Assembly: GCA_000432255.1 (NCBI GenBank)
Contig: HF989913.1
Coordinates: forward strand, 70,161-134,160
DNA: 64,000 bases
Origin: Acholeplasma sp. CAG:878
GTDB lineage: Bacteria > Bacillota_I > Bacilli_A > RF39 > UBA660
Reading direction: 5' to 3'
How positions within the stretch are numbered: position 1 is the stretch's first letter; the number at the start of each line of letters is the position of its first letter. Shown one piece after another: positions 32,924 through 42,620 of the stretch. Below the pieces are notes generated by a model, which did not search any database, was not told the DNA's origin, and saw only the letters and a list, made by a program, of their open reading frames with translations. The position numbers and the translations under genes are program-made.

Positions 32924-34612
32924 ATGAGCAAAAGAAAAGTAAATAAGGCAAGAGTTTTAATTTTTATATTAGGTGTTTTAATTGTTTCATTTATAATTTT
33001 TTTACTCTTAAAAGGTATTAATAAAGTAGTAATTAAACAAAATTATAAATATTTAGCAAACAATCAAAGTGAAATAACACTTTATACATTAGATTATAAT
33101 GAAACTTTGCAAATAGCAAGAGGTACTAAAGTAGAAATAATTGAAAGTATTACTAACGAAAACAAAGAATATTATAAAATAAAATACAATAATACTGAAT
33201 ATTTAGTTTTTAAGGAGAATGTTGTTAATAGCGAAGATGATATCATTTTAGAAAAAGAAATGTATGTAAGAACCCCAGTTACTATTTATGAAAGTGAAGA
33301 TTCTATAAAAATTTTAGGTATGGCTAAAAAAGGTGAAAAATTAGATATAGTTGGTTATAACAAAGTTAATGAAGATGGCAGCATTAACATGTATAAAATT
33401 AAATATAATGATATTGATGGTTACGTTTATGGTAAATATTTAGTTAATAATAAAGAATTATCTTTGGTTAATTATGATGAAGATGGAAATTATCAAATTC
33501 ATAAAAAAAGAGGAGATTCGTTTGGCGGTGGGGATGCTGGTAATCTAGATTATTATCCTTATGAAAAAGCAAAATTTGAAAATAATGTTATGCCTGATGA
33601 AGTAAGAGCACTATATCTTAATAGTGGCGTTGTAAGTAATGTCGATGCTTATATAAAAATTGCTAAAAATAGTGGTATAAATGCTTTTGTAGTTGATATA
33701 AAAGATAACACTTCGCCTGCTTATCCAGCAAAAGCTATGCAAGAATATTCGATAACAAATTACAATAAAGCAATTAACAGTTATGAAACATATAAAAAAG
33801 CTATTAAAAAATTAAAAGATGAAGGCTTTTATGTAATAGGAAGAATTACGGTGTTTAAAGACAGTTATTATGCTAAAGACCACCCAGAAGATACAATTAA
33901 AGATAATAATACTAACTCTTCCTATAACCACGATGGTTCATATTGGCCAAGTGCATTTAAAAGAAATGTATGGGAATACAATGTTAAATTAGCAATTGAG
34001 TCAGTACAAGAAATGGGATTCAATGAAATTCAATTTGATTATGTTAGATTTCCAGATAGAACAGGTAACTTAGAAAAAAAAGGAGTTATTAATTTTGGAA
34101 ATGTGTATAAAGAAGATAAGGCTCAAGCAATCCAACAATTTGTAATGTATGCATGTGATGAAATACACAAACATAATTCTTATGTATCAATCGATGTGTT
34201 TGGAGAATCGGCTCACAACTATGTAACTGCTTATGGACAATATTGGGCTGCTATATCAAACGTAGCCGATGTTATAAGTGGAATGCCATATCCAGATCAT
34301 TTCAGCGCTCACGAATATGGTTTTAATGAAGTTGTATGGACTATTCCTTATAAATTATTAAATTTATGGGGGAATAACTTTGTTATGAAAAGACAAAAAG
34401 AAATCCCAACACCAGCTATAGTTAGAACTTGGATTCAAACTTATGATACATATAAAAATCCTAAAGTAATTTATGATTCTTATATGATTAAAGAAGAAAT
34501 AAAAGGATTATATGATGCTGGATTAAAAGGTGGATTTATGACCTGGAATGGTAGTTCTAACATATCAAAATATGATAGTGTAAAAAGTGCGTTTGGAGGA
34601 AATTATCAATGA
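32924..34612 (+). CDS. SH3-domain protein with DUF4015 putative glycoside hydrolase domain
   Basis: 562 residues from the ATG after GGTGAT. One N-terminal membrane helix (about 12-32), then one or two bacterial SH3-like segments (about 40-185), then a DUF4015 (alpha-amylase-like TIM barrel) domain. The latter shows ALYLNSGVVSNVDAYIKIAK, NAFVVDIKDN, FNEIQFDYVRFPD and VSIDVFGESAHNYV; the Asp residues in DYVRFPD are candidate catalytic acids. It is anchored outside the membrane and probably acts on cell-wall or surface glycan. ATGA overlap with the next gene. Confidence 0.83.
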   Translation: MSKRKVNKARVLIFILGVLIVSFIIFLLLKGINKVVIKQNYKYLANNQSEITLYTLDYNETLQIARGTKVEIIESITNENKEYYKIKYNNTEYLVFKENVVNSEDDIILEKEMYVRTPVTIYESEDSIKILGMAKKGEKLDIVGYNKVNEDGSINMYKIKYNDIDGYVYGKYLVNNKELSLVNYDEDGNYQIHKKRGDSFGGGDAGNLDYYPYEKAKFENNVMPDEVRALYLNSGVVSNVDAYIKIAKNSGINAFVVDIKDNTSPAYPAKAMQEYSITNYNKAINSYETYKKAIKKLKDEGFYVIGRITVFKDSYYAKDHPEDTIKDNNTNSSYNHDGSYWPSAFKRNVWEYNVKLAIESVQEMGFNEIQFDYVRFPDRTGNLEKKGVINFGNVYKEDKAQAIQQFVMYACDEIHKHNSYVSIDVFGESAHNYVTAYGQYWAAISNVADVISGMPYPDHFSAHEYGFNEVVWTIPYKLLNLWGNNFVMKRQKEIPTPAIVRTWIQTYDTYKNPKVIYDSYMIKEEIKGLYDAGLKGGFMTWNGSSNISKYDSVKSAFGGNYQ

Positions 34613-34884
34613 AAACTATAACTATAGAAAATAATAATTATGAGTTAATTGATGACTACAAAAACGGTTTTGAAGAAAATGTATTCAAAGATAAATATAC
34701 TGATTATTTTGATGGATATGATTACATATTAGGTGATTGGGCATATGGTAAATTAAGATTGAAAGGCTTTTGTGAAAGAGAAAATCCACTTTTCAATAAA
34801 ATAAATGATTATAGCCTGATAGAAAACTATATAAAAGAAAACTGTGCTTATGACTGTAGATATTTTATCTTAAAAAAGGTGTAA
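34609..34884 (+). CDS. YutD-like protein (DUF1027)
   Basis: 91 residues. YELIDDYKNGFEENVFKDKY and YDYILGDWAYGKLRLKGFC followed by CAYDCRYFILKKV match the YutD family, of unknown function but widespread in Bacilli. It overlaps the preceding hydrolase gene by 4 bp and is followed by the HAD gene after one base. Confidence 0.82.
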   Translation: MKTITIENNNYELIDDYKNGFEENVFKDKYTDYFDGYDYILGDWAYGKLRLKGFCERENPLFNKINDYSLIENYIKENCAYDCRYFILKKV

Positions 34885-34885
34885 T

Positions 34886-35446
34886 ATGAATGTATATGAT
34901 TTTGATAATACATTATACAAAGGAGAAAGTTCTTATGACTTTTTCTTCTTTTGTTTAAAAAGAAAACCTAAAATGATTAAATACATTCCAGTTGTTTTAA
35001 AACATATATATAATTATAAAAAATTAAAAATTGATTTTGAACAATTAATAAATAGTTTTAATGAAATATTCAATAAAATATTTAAAACAGAACAAGAATT
35101 AAATGAATTATCAATTAAGTTTTGGGATAAAAATATTTATAAATTAAAAGATTTAGTTAATAATTTAACAACTGATGATATTATAATAACTGGAAGTCCA
35201 GATTTCTTAATGAATATAATTAAAGATAAACTAAATGTTAAAGAAATAATATCTACTAAAATAAACAATAGAAAAATAGAATTTTTATGTTTAGGCGAAA
35301 ATAAAGTAAAAATATTTAAAGAATTATATCCAAATAAAAAAATTAATAATTTTTATACTGATTCAATGAACGATTTACCACTTATGAAATTATCTAATAA
35401 TGTTTATTTAGTAAAAGGAAATAAAATAGAAAAAATAACAAAATAA
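34886..35446 (+). CDS. HAD-superfamily phosphatase (SerB-like, HAD-IB)
   Basis: 186 residues. Motif I YDFDNTLYKG supplies the nucleophile Asp, motif II is TGSPDF, and motif IV is YTDSMNDLPLM. The helical cap between motifs I and II is of the small alpha type. Such enzymes dephosphorylate small metabolites; the substrate is not known. It ends the three-gene operon. Confidence 0.85.
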   Translation: MNVYDFDNTLYKGESSYDFFFFCLKRKPKMIKYIPVVLKHIYNYKKLKIDFEQLINSFNEIFNKIFKTEQELNELSIKFWDKNIYKLKDLVNNLTTDDIIITGSPDFLMNIIKDKLNVKEIISTKINNRKIEFLCLGENKVKIFKELYPNKKINNFYTDSMNDLPLMKLSNNVYLVKGNKIEKITK

Positions 35447-35526
35447 TTACGTATCGTTAATTAATGTAATTACTACTTGACTCGTGCATTTTATCTTTTC
35501 GGTAATAAATAGTATTAAAACATAAG

Positions 35527-35558
35527 ACTTTATCAAAAAAAGGTAAAGTTTTATTTTC
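35527..35558 (+). terminator. Probable terminator before prfB
   Basis: ACTTTATC / GGTAAAGT hairpin with one wobble pair and an A-rich loop, then TTTTATTTTC. Confidence 0.55.
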
Positions 35559-35612
35559 TTATAATCCTTTACATTAATAGTTAAAAATGATAAAATTATT
35601 ATGGTGAATATA

Positions 35613-36711
35613 ATGGAAAACAATGAAATACTAAATATATACAAAAACTACCAAAAAAAAATAAATGAAATGTGGAGGTTACTTTGACACAGATAATAAA
35701 CTAATAAAAATAAAAGAATTAGAAGAAAAGATGTCAAGTGCTACATTTTGGGATAACCAGGAAATTGCTAATAATGTAATTAATGAGTTAAATAATTTAA
35801 AAAAAATAGTTAATTTAATTAAAACTTTAAAAAATAAAATAGATGCGAACTTAGAGTTATTAAGTTATGATGATATCGAAGTAAAAGAATTAATTGTATC
35901 TGAAATTGATGAAATAAAAAAAGAATTAGATGATTTAGAAATATTTGTTTTATTAAATGGTCCATATGATAAAAATGATGCAGTATTAGAAATTCATCCA
36001 GGGGCAGGTGGAACAGAAAGTTGTGATTGGGCTAATATGTTATTTAGAATGTACACAAGATGGTGTGAGGAAAAAAATTTCAAATATGAAATAGTCGAAT
36101 TACAAAAAGGTGAAGAAGCAGGAATTAAAAGTGTAACTATTATTATCAAAGGAACATATGCTTATGGATATTTAAAATGTGAAAAAGGAGTTCATAGATT
36201 GGTTAGAATTTCTCCATTTGATTCTAATTCAAGAAGACATACATCATTCGCATCAGTTGATGTAAGTCCTTATTTTCAAGAAGAAAACATCGATATTCAA
36301 ATAAATCCTAACGATTTAAAAATAGATGTATATCATAGTTCAGGAGCAGGTGGTCAATCAGTTAATACAACTGATTCAGCTGTAAGAATAACACACATAC
36401 CTACAAAAATAGTAGTAACTTGTCAAAATGAAAGAAGCCAATTACAAAACAAAGAAAAAGCTTTAGAAATATTAAAAAGTAAATTATACAAAATAGAATT
36501 AGATAAAAGAGATATGGAACTAAAACAAATTAAAGGTGAACAAACTGATATTAATTTTGGGTCTCAGATTAGAAGTTATGTACTACATCCATATACAATG
36601 GTTAAAGACCACAGAACAAATACTCAAAATAACAATGCTCAAAAAGTATTAGATGGCGATATTGATATGTTTATAAATGATAATTTAAGGATGTGCAAAA
36701 ATGAAAAATAA
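35613..36711 (+). CDS. prfB: Peptide chain release factor 2 with programmed +1 frameshift
   Basis: Frame 0 runs 24 codons from ATG 35613 (MENNEILNIYKNYQKKINEM then WRLL) to an in-frame TGA at 35685-35687. Slippage at CTT-TGA-C, stimulated by the internal GGAGG four bases earlier, continues in +1 as DTDNKLIKIKELEEKM. Domain features: SPF anticodon-like motif in ISPFDSNSRRHTSFA, which selects UGA/UAA, and GGQ in GAGGQSVNT. The frameshift autoregulates RF2, and RF2 confirms that UGA is a stop here. GGTGA precedes the ATG. Confidence 0.95.
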
Positions 36712-37528
36712 AATAAAAATTTTTATTGAATTATTAGTCGCAATAACAATATGTGCTTTTTCATTTAACTTATTTTTACTTCCTACAAAAGTTGTAAGTG
36801 GTTTTAGTGGTATATCAATTATAATAAATTCTATAACAGATATAAAACCATCAATTATAATTATGGTTTTATATGCTATAATATTAGTTATAAGTTATAT
36901 ATTAATGGGATTTGAACAAACAAAAAATTCAATTATAGGTTCAATATTATATCCTATTTTTGTTGAATTAACCTCTTATATAACGCCATACATAAATATA
37001 GGAGAAACAGAACCTATTGTTATGGCTATATGTGGTTCGGCAATATGTGGATTCGGATATGGAATAATATATAAATTGGGTTATAATACTGGTGGTAGCG
37101 ATGTACTGACGCATATTTTAAGTAAATACTTAAAAAAACCAATTGGAACATGTATGGTAATAGTAAATACTATTATAATAGCAGCTACTTTATTTGTGTT
37201 TGACCTACAAACAGCAATTTACTCTATTATTGCCATATTAATAATGAGTTATGTAATTGATAAAGTAATGATAGGGATATCAAAATCCAAATCATTTTAT
37301 ATAATTACAGAAAATGAAACAGATGTTAAAAAATTTTTAATAAGTAAACTAAGCCATGGTGTGACGGTTATTCAAGCAAGAGGCGGATATACTGGTAATA
37401 TGGTAAAACTTATTATGTGTATAGTACCTACAAAAGAATATTACAAAGTTAAAGAAGAAATATTAAATATAGACAAAAATGCTCTTATATTAGTGAGCGA
37501 TACATATGAAGTATTAGGAAATAAATGA
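36701..37528 (+). CDS. YitT-family membrane protein
   Basis: 275 residues: five or six membrane helices in the first 195 residues, with FNLFLLPTKVVSGFSGISII and LGYNTGGSDVLTHILSKYL, then a cytoplasmic DUF2179 domain (HGVTVIQARGGYTGNMVKLI) near the C-terminus. Function unknown. It overlaps prfB by 11 bp and precedes ftsE. Confidence 0.88.
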   Translation: MKNKIKIFIELLVAITICAFSFNLFLLPTKVVSGFSGISIIINSITDIKPSIIIMVLYAIILVISYILMGFEQTKNSIIGSILYPIFVELTSYITPYINIGETEPIVMAICGSAICGFGYGIIYKLGYNTGGSDVLTHILSKYLKKPIGTCMVIVNTIIIAATLFVFDLQTAIYSIIAILIMSYVIDKVMIGISKSKSFYIITENETDVKKFLISKLSHGVTVIQARGGYTGNMVKLIMCIVPTKEYYKVKEEILNIDKNALILVSDTYEVLGNK

Positions 37529-37538
37529 GGTGATTAAT

Positions 37539-38234
37539 TTGGATTTAATAAGGTTTAAAAACGTAAAAAAAACATACAAAAACGGCGTTACGGCAATTCA
37601 AGATTTAACTTTAAACATAAAAAAAGGTGAATTTGTTTTTGTAATTGGTTCGACTGGTTGTGGGAAATCAACATTAATAAAAATGCTTTATCGAGAAGAA
37701 AAACCCACTAGCGGAACTATAAATGTAAGTAATATTGAAGTAAGTAAATTAAAAAATAGAAATGTATACAAAATAAGAAGAAAAATCGGAGTTGTATTTC
37801 AAGATTTTAAATTATTACCAAAGTCTACTGTATATGAAAATGTTGCTTTTGCATTAGAAATATTTGGAGCAACTAATAGTGAAGTTCACAATAAAGTTTT
37901 AAAAGCACTAGAATTAGTTGGATTAAAACATAAAGCCAAAAATTATCCTAATGAATTATCAGGCGGTGAGCAACAAAGAGTTGCAATTGCAAGAGCAATC
38001 GTTAATGGCCCAAAATTATTAATTTGTGATGAACCGACTGGAAACTTGGATCCAGTTACTAGTATGGAAATAATGAAGGTATTAAATGAAATTAATAAAT
38101 TAGGAACAACGATTATTATGGTTACTCATGATACGGAAATAGTAAATAAAATGAAAAAACGAGTAATTTTGTTAGATGCTGGAAGAATTGTTAAAGATTA
38201 TGCAGAAGGGGAGTATAGATATGAGGGCATTTAG
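37539..38234 (+). CDS. ftsE: Cell-division ATP-binding protein FtsE
   Basis: 231 residues from a TTG at 37539, 8 bp after GAGGTG; the GTG at 37530 lies within that site. Walker A GSTGCGKST, Q-loop VFQDFKLLP, signature LSGGEQQRVAIARA and Walker B LLICDEPTGNLD are all intact. FtsEX activates peptidoglycan hydrolases at the membrane in coordination with division or elongation. It overlaps ftsX by 14 bp. Confidence 0.94.
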   Translation: MDLIRFKNVKKTYKNGVTAIQDLTLNIKKGEFVFVIGSTGCGKSTLIKMLYREEKPTSGTINVSNIEVSKLKNRNVYKIRRKIGVVFQDFKLLPKSTVYENVAFALEIFGATNSEVHNKVLKALELVGLKHKAKNYPNELSGGEQQRVAIARAIVNGPKLLICDEPTGNLDPVTSMEIMKVLNEINKLGTTIIMVTHDTEIVNKMKKRVILLDAGRIVKDYAEGEYRYEGI

Positions 38235-39126
38235 AATTTTAGGTAGAAATATTAGAGATTCATTTAAAAGTGTTTTTAGAAACTTCTCATTATCTCTTGC
38301 ATCTATTTCTTGTATAACTATAACTCTAGTTTTAGTAGCAGTTGCAGTTGTTTTATCTTATAATATAAATAATTTTACAAAAGAAGTTGAAAGAACACTA
38401 ACTATTGTTGTTTTCTTGGATAGAGATACAACTTTAAAACAAGCTGATGAAATTGAAACTAAAATTAATCAATTAGACAATGTTGAAAGTGTTATATTTA
38501 ACGATAAAATGAATATAGCAGAAGATTTGATGGAAAGTAGCGAAGATTACAAGCTGGTTTTAAGTAAATATGATTCAAGAGATACAATGCCTTTATCGGA
38601 TACCTTCCATGTTAAAGCTACAAGTATTGAAAAAATGGATGAACTTGCAAAACAAATTGAAGAAATTGATAAAGTAATGAGTGTTAAGTATGGGGAGGGA
38701 ACAATTGACCAATTGATTTCTACATTTAAAATAATTAAAAATATAAGTGTAGTAACAGTAGCTGGTTTAATTTTAGTAACTGCATTCTTAATTTCTAATA
38801 CAATTAAAATAACTATTTTTTCACGTAAAAGAGAAATTGAAATTATGCGTTTAGTCGGTGCTTCTAACGTTAATATAAAATTGCCATTTATTTTTGAAGG
38901 ACTATTTTTAGGGTTAATCGGTTCTGTTATACCGGTTTTAGTAACAACTTATGGTTATGTTGCTTTATATAAGAACTTTAATGGTCAAGCCTTTAACTCA
39001 CCATTTATAAAATTAATCATCCCTGAACCATTTATCTATTATGTATCATTTATTTTAATCGGTATTGGTGTTTTTGTAGGTATGATAGGTTCGGCAAGAG
39101 CAGTTAGAAAATATTTAAAAATTTAA
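38221..39126 (+). CDS. ftsX: Cell-division permease-like protein FtsX
   Basis: 301 residues from the ATG giving MRAFRILGRNIRDSFKSVFR; an in-frame start at 38176 is rejected in favour of the one after GGGGAG. One helix near the N-terminus (about 25-48), a large external loop (about 50-175), then three helices, with SNTIKITIFSRKREIEIMRL before the third. It works with FtsE to control wall hydrolases. Confidence 0.94.
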   Translation: MRAFRILGRNIRDSFKSVFRNFSLSLASISCITITLVLVAVAVVLSYNINNFTKEVERTLTIVVFLDRDTTLKQADEIETKINQLDNVESVIFNDKMNIAEDLMESSEDYKLVLSKYDSRDTMPLSDTFHVKATSIEKMDELAKQIEEIDKVMSVKYGEGTIDQLISTFKIIKNISVVTVAGLILVTAFLISNTIKITIFSRKREIEIMRLVGASNVNIKLPFIFEGLFLGLIGSVIPVLVTTYGYVALYKNFNGQAFNSPFIKLIIPEPFIYYVSFILIGIGVFVGMIGSARAVRKYLKI

Positions 39127-39133
39127 TTATGAC

Positions 39134-39156
39134 AAGACTAGCAATAGTCTTTTTTC
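39134..39156 (+). terminator. Terminator after ftsEX
   Basis: AAGACTA / TAGTCTT hairpin with loop GCAA and a T run. Confidence 0.88.
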
Positions 39157-39195
39157 TTTGATATAATATTTTTGAGTTGGCTAAAAGGAGGTAAT

Positions 39196-41169
39196 ATGGA
39201 TTTAGAAAATGTTTATGGTATTGGCACTAAAACAATGTCATTGCTCAATAAATTGGGTATTAATAATATATCTGATTTGGTTAATTATTGTCCTTTTAGA
39301 TATGATATTTTATCAAGAAGTAATCTTAATGAATTAAAAGATGGTGATAAAATAATAATTGATGGTTTAGTTGAAGTGAATCCTAGGGTTATTTATTTAA
39401 AAAGAAAAATGGATAAAATGTCATTTGTTATTAATACAGGTAGTAAATTGCTGAACGTTTCAATTTTTAACCGTGGATTTTTAAAGCCTAGGCTTGGTGT
39501 AGGAACTAAATTAACTATAATTGGCAAATATTCGATAAAACAAAATTTAATTGTAGCTAGTGATATAAGATTTGGGCTACTTGGTAACAATGTTAAAATA
39601 GAACCTGTTTATCACGTTACTAGTGGAATTAATAGTAATATGATAAATAGTTTAATTTTAAAATGTATTGATAATTACGAATGTGTTGATTATATTCCAA
39701 ATTATTTAAAAGAGAAATACGATTTTTTATCAAAGAAACAATCTTTAAGAGAGATACATGAACCTTTAGATGAGACATTACTAAAAAGGAGTATTATGCG
39801 CTTTAAATATGAAGAATTGTTTACTTTTATGCTTAAGGTGGCTATGCTCAAAGAGTTAAAAAAACAAGATGGTTTGAAAAGAGATGTTTCTTTTGACGAA
39901 ATTTCTAAAATCATTTCTACTTTACCTTATAAGCTAACTATTGACCAATTGAAAGCGATTGATGATATTTATAATGATTTAATTTCTAATAAAAGAATGA
40001 ATAGACTTTTACAAGGTGATGTTGGAAGTGGAAAAACGATTGTTTCATTTATTGCTTTATACATTAATTATTTGAGTGGCTATCAAGGAGCTTTAATGGC
40101 ACCAACTGAAATATTAGCTTACCAACATTATTTGAATATGAAAAAATTATTTCCTGATTTAAGAATCGAATTATTGACTGGTAAATTAAAAGTTTCTGCT
40201 AAAAAAGATATTTATAAAAGATTAATTAATAATGAAATCGATGTTTTGATTGGTACTCATGCTTTAATAAGTAATGATGTTACTTATAATAATTTAGGAT
40301 TAGTTATAACTGATGAACAACACAGATTTGGTGTTAATCAAAGAAGTAACCTAAAAAATAAGGGAATTATGCCTGATGTTTTATATATGAGTGCAACACC
40401 AATTCCAAGAACTTATGCTATAACATTATTCGGTGATATGGATATTTCTAGCATTAAAACAAAACCGAATGGTAGAAAGGAAATTAAAACTTATTTGAAA
40501 AGTGAATCAGAAATCAAAGATGTTTTAACTTTAATGTATAATGAACTTAAAAGTGGGCATCAGGTTTATGTTATTGCTCCTTTAATTGAAGAAAGCGATA
40601 AATCGGAACTTAAAAATGTTAATGAACTTAAAGTTAAAATGGATAAAGCTTTTGGTAAATTATATAATATTGATATTATGCATGGTAAACTTTCTAACAA
40701 AGCTAAAGAAGAAGTAATGGAAAAATTTAAGAATAATGATATTCAAATACTTATAAGTACTACTGTAATAGAGGTAGGTGTTGATGTTGCTAATGCTACT
40801 GTGATGGTTGTTTTTGATAGTTATAGATTTGGATTATCAGCCCTTCATCAGTTAAGAGGTAGAGTCGGAAGAAGTGATTTACAGTCTTATTTTATTTTGG
40901 TAAGTAACTATGAAGCTGAAAGACTTAAGGTGTTAGTCGATACAAATGATGGTTTTAAAGTAAGTGAAGCTGACTTTAAAATGCGTGGTGGGGGAGACTT
41001 ATTTGGTATAAGACAAAGTGGAGATATGAGTTTTAAATTTGCTGATTTGAAGAAAGATTATAAGATGTTATTGACTGCTAAAGAAGATAGTGAAGAATTT
41101 TTGAAGTGTTATAAGGATGATTATGAGTACATTTGTGCTCATGTAAAATTAGTTGACACTTTAGATTGA
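39196..41169 (+). CDS. recG: ATP-dependent DNA helicase RecG
   Basis: 657 residues from the ATG after AAAGGAGG. An N-terminal wedge OB domain (about 1-190) precedes the helicase core with Walker A GDVGSGKTIVS, motif II TDEQHRFGV, motif III MSATPIPRT and motif VI QLRGRVGRSD. RecG remodels stalled replication forks and Holliday junctions. It ends just before the accessory island. Confidence 0.97.
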   Translation: MDLENVYGIGTKTMSLLNKLGINNISDLVNYCPFRYDILSRSNLNELKDGDKIIIDGLVEVNPRVIYLKRKMDKMSFVINTGSKLLNVSIFNRGFLKPRLGVGTKLTIIGKYSIKQNLIVASDIRFGLLGNNVKIEPVYHVTSGINSNMINSLILKCIDNYECVDYIPNYLKEKYDFLSKKQSLREIHEPLDETLLKRSIMRFKYEELFTFMLKVAMLKELKKQDGLKRDVSFDEISKIISTLPYKLTIDQLKAIDDIYNDLISNKRMNRLLQGDVGSGKTIVSFIALYINYLSGYQGALMAPTEILAYQHYLNMKKLFPDLRIELLTGKLKVSAKKDIYKRLINNEIDVLIGTHALISNDVTYNNLGLVITDEQHRFGVNQRSNLKNKGIMPDVLYMSATPIPRTYAITLFGDMDISSIKTKPNGRKEIKTYLKSESEIKDVLTLMYNELKSGHQVYVIAPLIEESDKSELKNVNELKVKMDKAFGKLYNIDIMHGKLSNKAKEEVMEKFKNNDIQILISTTVIEVGVDVANATVMVVFDSYRFGLSALHQLRGRVGRSDLQSYFILVSNYEAERLKVLVDTNDGFKVSEADFKMRGGGDLFGIRQSGDMSFKFADLKKDYKMLLTAKEDSEEFLKCYKDDYEYICAHVKLVDTLD

Positions 41170-41175
41170 TTGGTA

Positions 41176-41204
41176 TTGACTTTTTATAAAAATTTTTTTA
41201 TAAT
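41176..41204 (+). promoter_or_regulatory. Near-consensus promoter of the small RNA downstream of recG
   Basis: TTGACT (41176-41181), 17 bp, TATAAT (41199-41204): one of the two best promoters in the window, with no ordinary gene behind it. Confidence 0.8.
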
Positions 41205-41210
41205 TAGGTA

Positions 41211-41317
41211 GCATGATAGTACTAGAAAGTATCATCATGCTAGTCTCTTATATCTATAAAGAGGCTAAACCAAAACCCCCTGAAGACGGAACGAATCAAT
41301 GTTCCGTCATTTTTTTG
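41211..41317 (+). ncRNA. Short structured RNA, possibly a type I toxin-like or regulatory RNA
   Basis: The predicted start (41211) coincides with the first base of a hairpin GCATGATAGTACT / AGTATCATCATGC (loop AGAA). A terminator GACGGAAC / GTTCCGTC (41285-41308) with a T run follows, so an RNA of about 106 nt is expected. It contains an ATG at 41213 reading MIVLESIIMLVSYIYKEAKP, which recalls the start of small holin-like toxins (M-x-x-x-E-x-x-x-M) but runs through the terminator and lacks a proper membrane helix. Identity is unknown. Confidence 0.55.
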
Positions 41318-41377
41318 CCTTTATTTTCAAGGTTTTTCATAATTTATAATATTTCAAAACTGCTTTTACATTTACTT

Positions 41378-41411
41378 TTACATTTCCCACTAGGAAATGT
41401 AAGACTTTTTT
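41378..41411 (+). terminator. Rightward terminator at the integrase 3' end
   Basis: TTACATTTCC / GGAAATGTAA hairpin followed by GACTTTTTT, facing the end of the leftward integrase gene. Confidence 0.65.
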
Positions 41412-42515
41412 AATCTAATTTATTCATCGTTTGAACTATCTCATCCATCTTATTTTTAAACAGGTGAGAGTAGGTATTTAATGTTTCATCAATTTTCGCA
41501 TGACCTAGATATTTGACAACAATCATAATACTTGCACCATTATTAATTAAAACTGAAGCACAAGAGTGTCTAAAGTCGTGAATTCTAATTCTTTTAACAC
41601 CAGACAAGTCACAAAATTTATTTTTAGTATGTCTAAGTATTCCATCACCAAGTGGTTCTTTATCTTCAAAGACAAACCATTTTTGATTAAATCCATATTG
41701 TTTCTTTTCCCTTAAATATAATTCATGTAAATCATTCATAACTCTTTCTGGAACTGGCAATGTTCTTGTACTGGTTCTAGTTTTAGGTGTCGTAATGATA
41801 TATTCGCCAGTTGAGCCTTCCTGAGCAACATTCTTAACTACGGATAGTTCTTTATTAAAGAAATCAATATTATCCCAAGAAAGACCCTTAATTCGCCTCT
41901 GCGAAGGCCACAAAAGAATAATACTTCAAATAATGCTTTCCATTTAATATCATCTATTACTGATATAAATTGTTTAAATTCTTCCCAAGTATAGAATTGC
42001 ATTTCTTTTGGTGGCTTATTTGGATCGTTAAACTTTTCCATTTTGTTATAAATAGAAGTAAAGTTAAAATCATGCCATTTAGTTCCATAATTAAGAATAG
42101 TCTTTAATAACTTATAATATCCATTCTTAGTTTTATCAGCTAAATCTAGAGCACCAACTCTTTTTCTCCAAGCAATATAGTGTTCTAATCGAATATCCTT
42201 AATCTTTAACTCGTAGAATTCACTTAACTCTCTAATATTTACTCTATAAGATCTTAAAGTCGTTCTTTTAACTTTATCTTTCTTATATTCATAAAACTCT
42301 TCAAATAATTGCTTAAATGTCATACCAGTAACATTTATTTCCTTAGTTTCATAACCAACTATGAAATCTCTTTCAGCTTTTAATGCCTCATTCCTAGTCA
42401 TATAACTTTTTGACATATAAGGTTTTGTTCTTCCATCAACCTTAATCTTATCGTAAAAATACCATCTTCTACCATCTTTGGTAGCTTTTTCTTTTGGTAA
42501 CTGTCGTACAGCCAT
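41410..42515 (-). pseudogene. Tyrosine-type integrase, frameshifted
   Basis: The N-terminal 225 codons (SAM-like core-binding domain, ending FFCGLRRGELR) and the C-terminal part (GLSWDNIDFFNKELSVV to the end) lie in different frames. Adding one base at the GGG run (+ strand CCC 41885-41887) restores GLRRGELRGLSW and a protein of about 368 residues. Catalytic residues are present in the pieces: Arg in GLRRGEL, HDFRHS, the His of YLGHAK and Tyr in TLNTYSHLF. It resembles integrases of integrative elements and phages. A sequencing error cannot be excluded. Confidence 0.85.
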
Positions 42516-42531
42516 TTATATACCTCCTTAT

Positions 42532-42577
42532 TGTGCTATACTTCGAATTACCTCTTATACAACTCTAATATAGCACA
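42532..42577. repeat. Inverted repeat around the integrase promoter
   Basis: TGTGCTATA (42532-42540) and TATAGCACA (42569-42577) flank the segment in which a leftward promoter (TTGTAT, TATAGC) for the integrase lies. It may be an operator or a recombinase/Xis arm site. Confidence 0.5.
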
Positions 42578-42580
42578 TAA

Positions 42581-42607
42581 AATAAAAAAAGTCAGGACTA
42601 CCTGACT
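42581..42607 (-). terminator. Leftward terminator
   Basis: GTCAGG / CCTGAC stem with loop ACTA and a T run on the minus strand, ending the transcript of the upstream element genes before the integrase. Confidence 0.75.
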
Positions 42608-42620
42608 AAATATATTTGTT

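Noticed and set aside
35447..35644. Minus-strand 65-codon hydrophobic frame before prfB
   Set aside because: Overlaps the prfB frame-0 start and a terminator; no ribosome-binding site.
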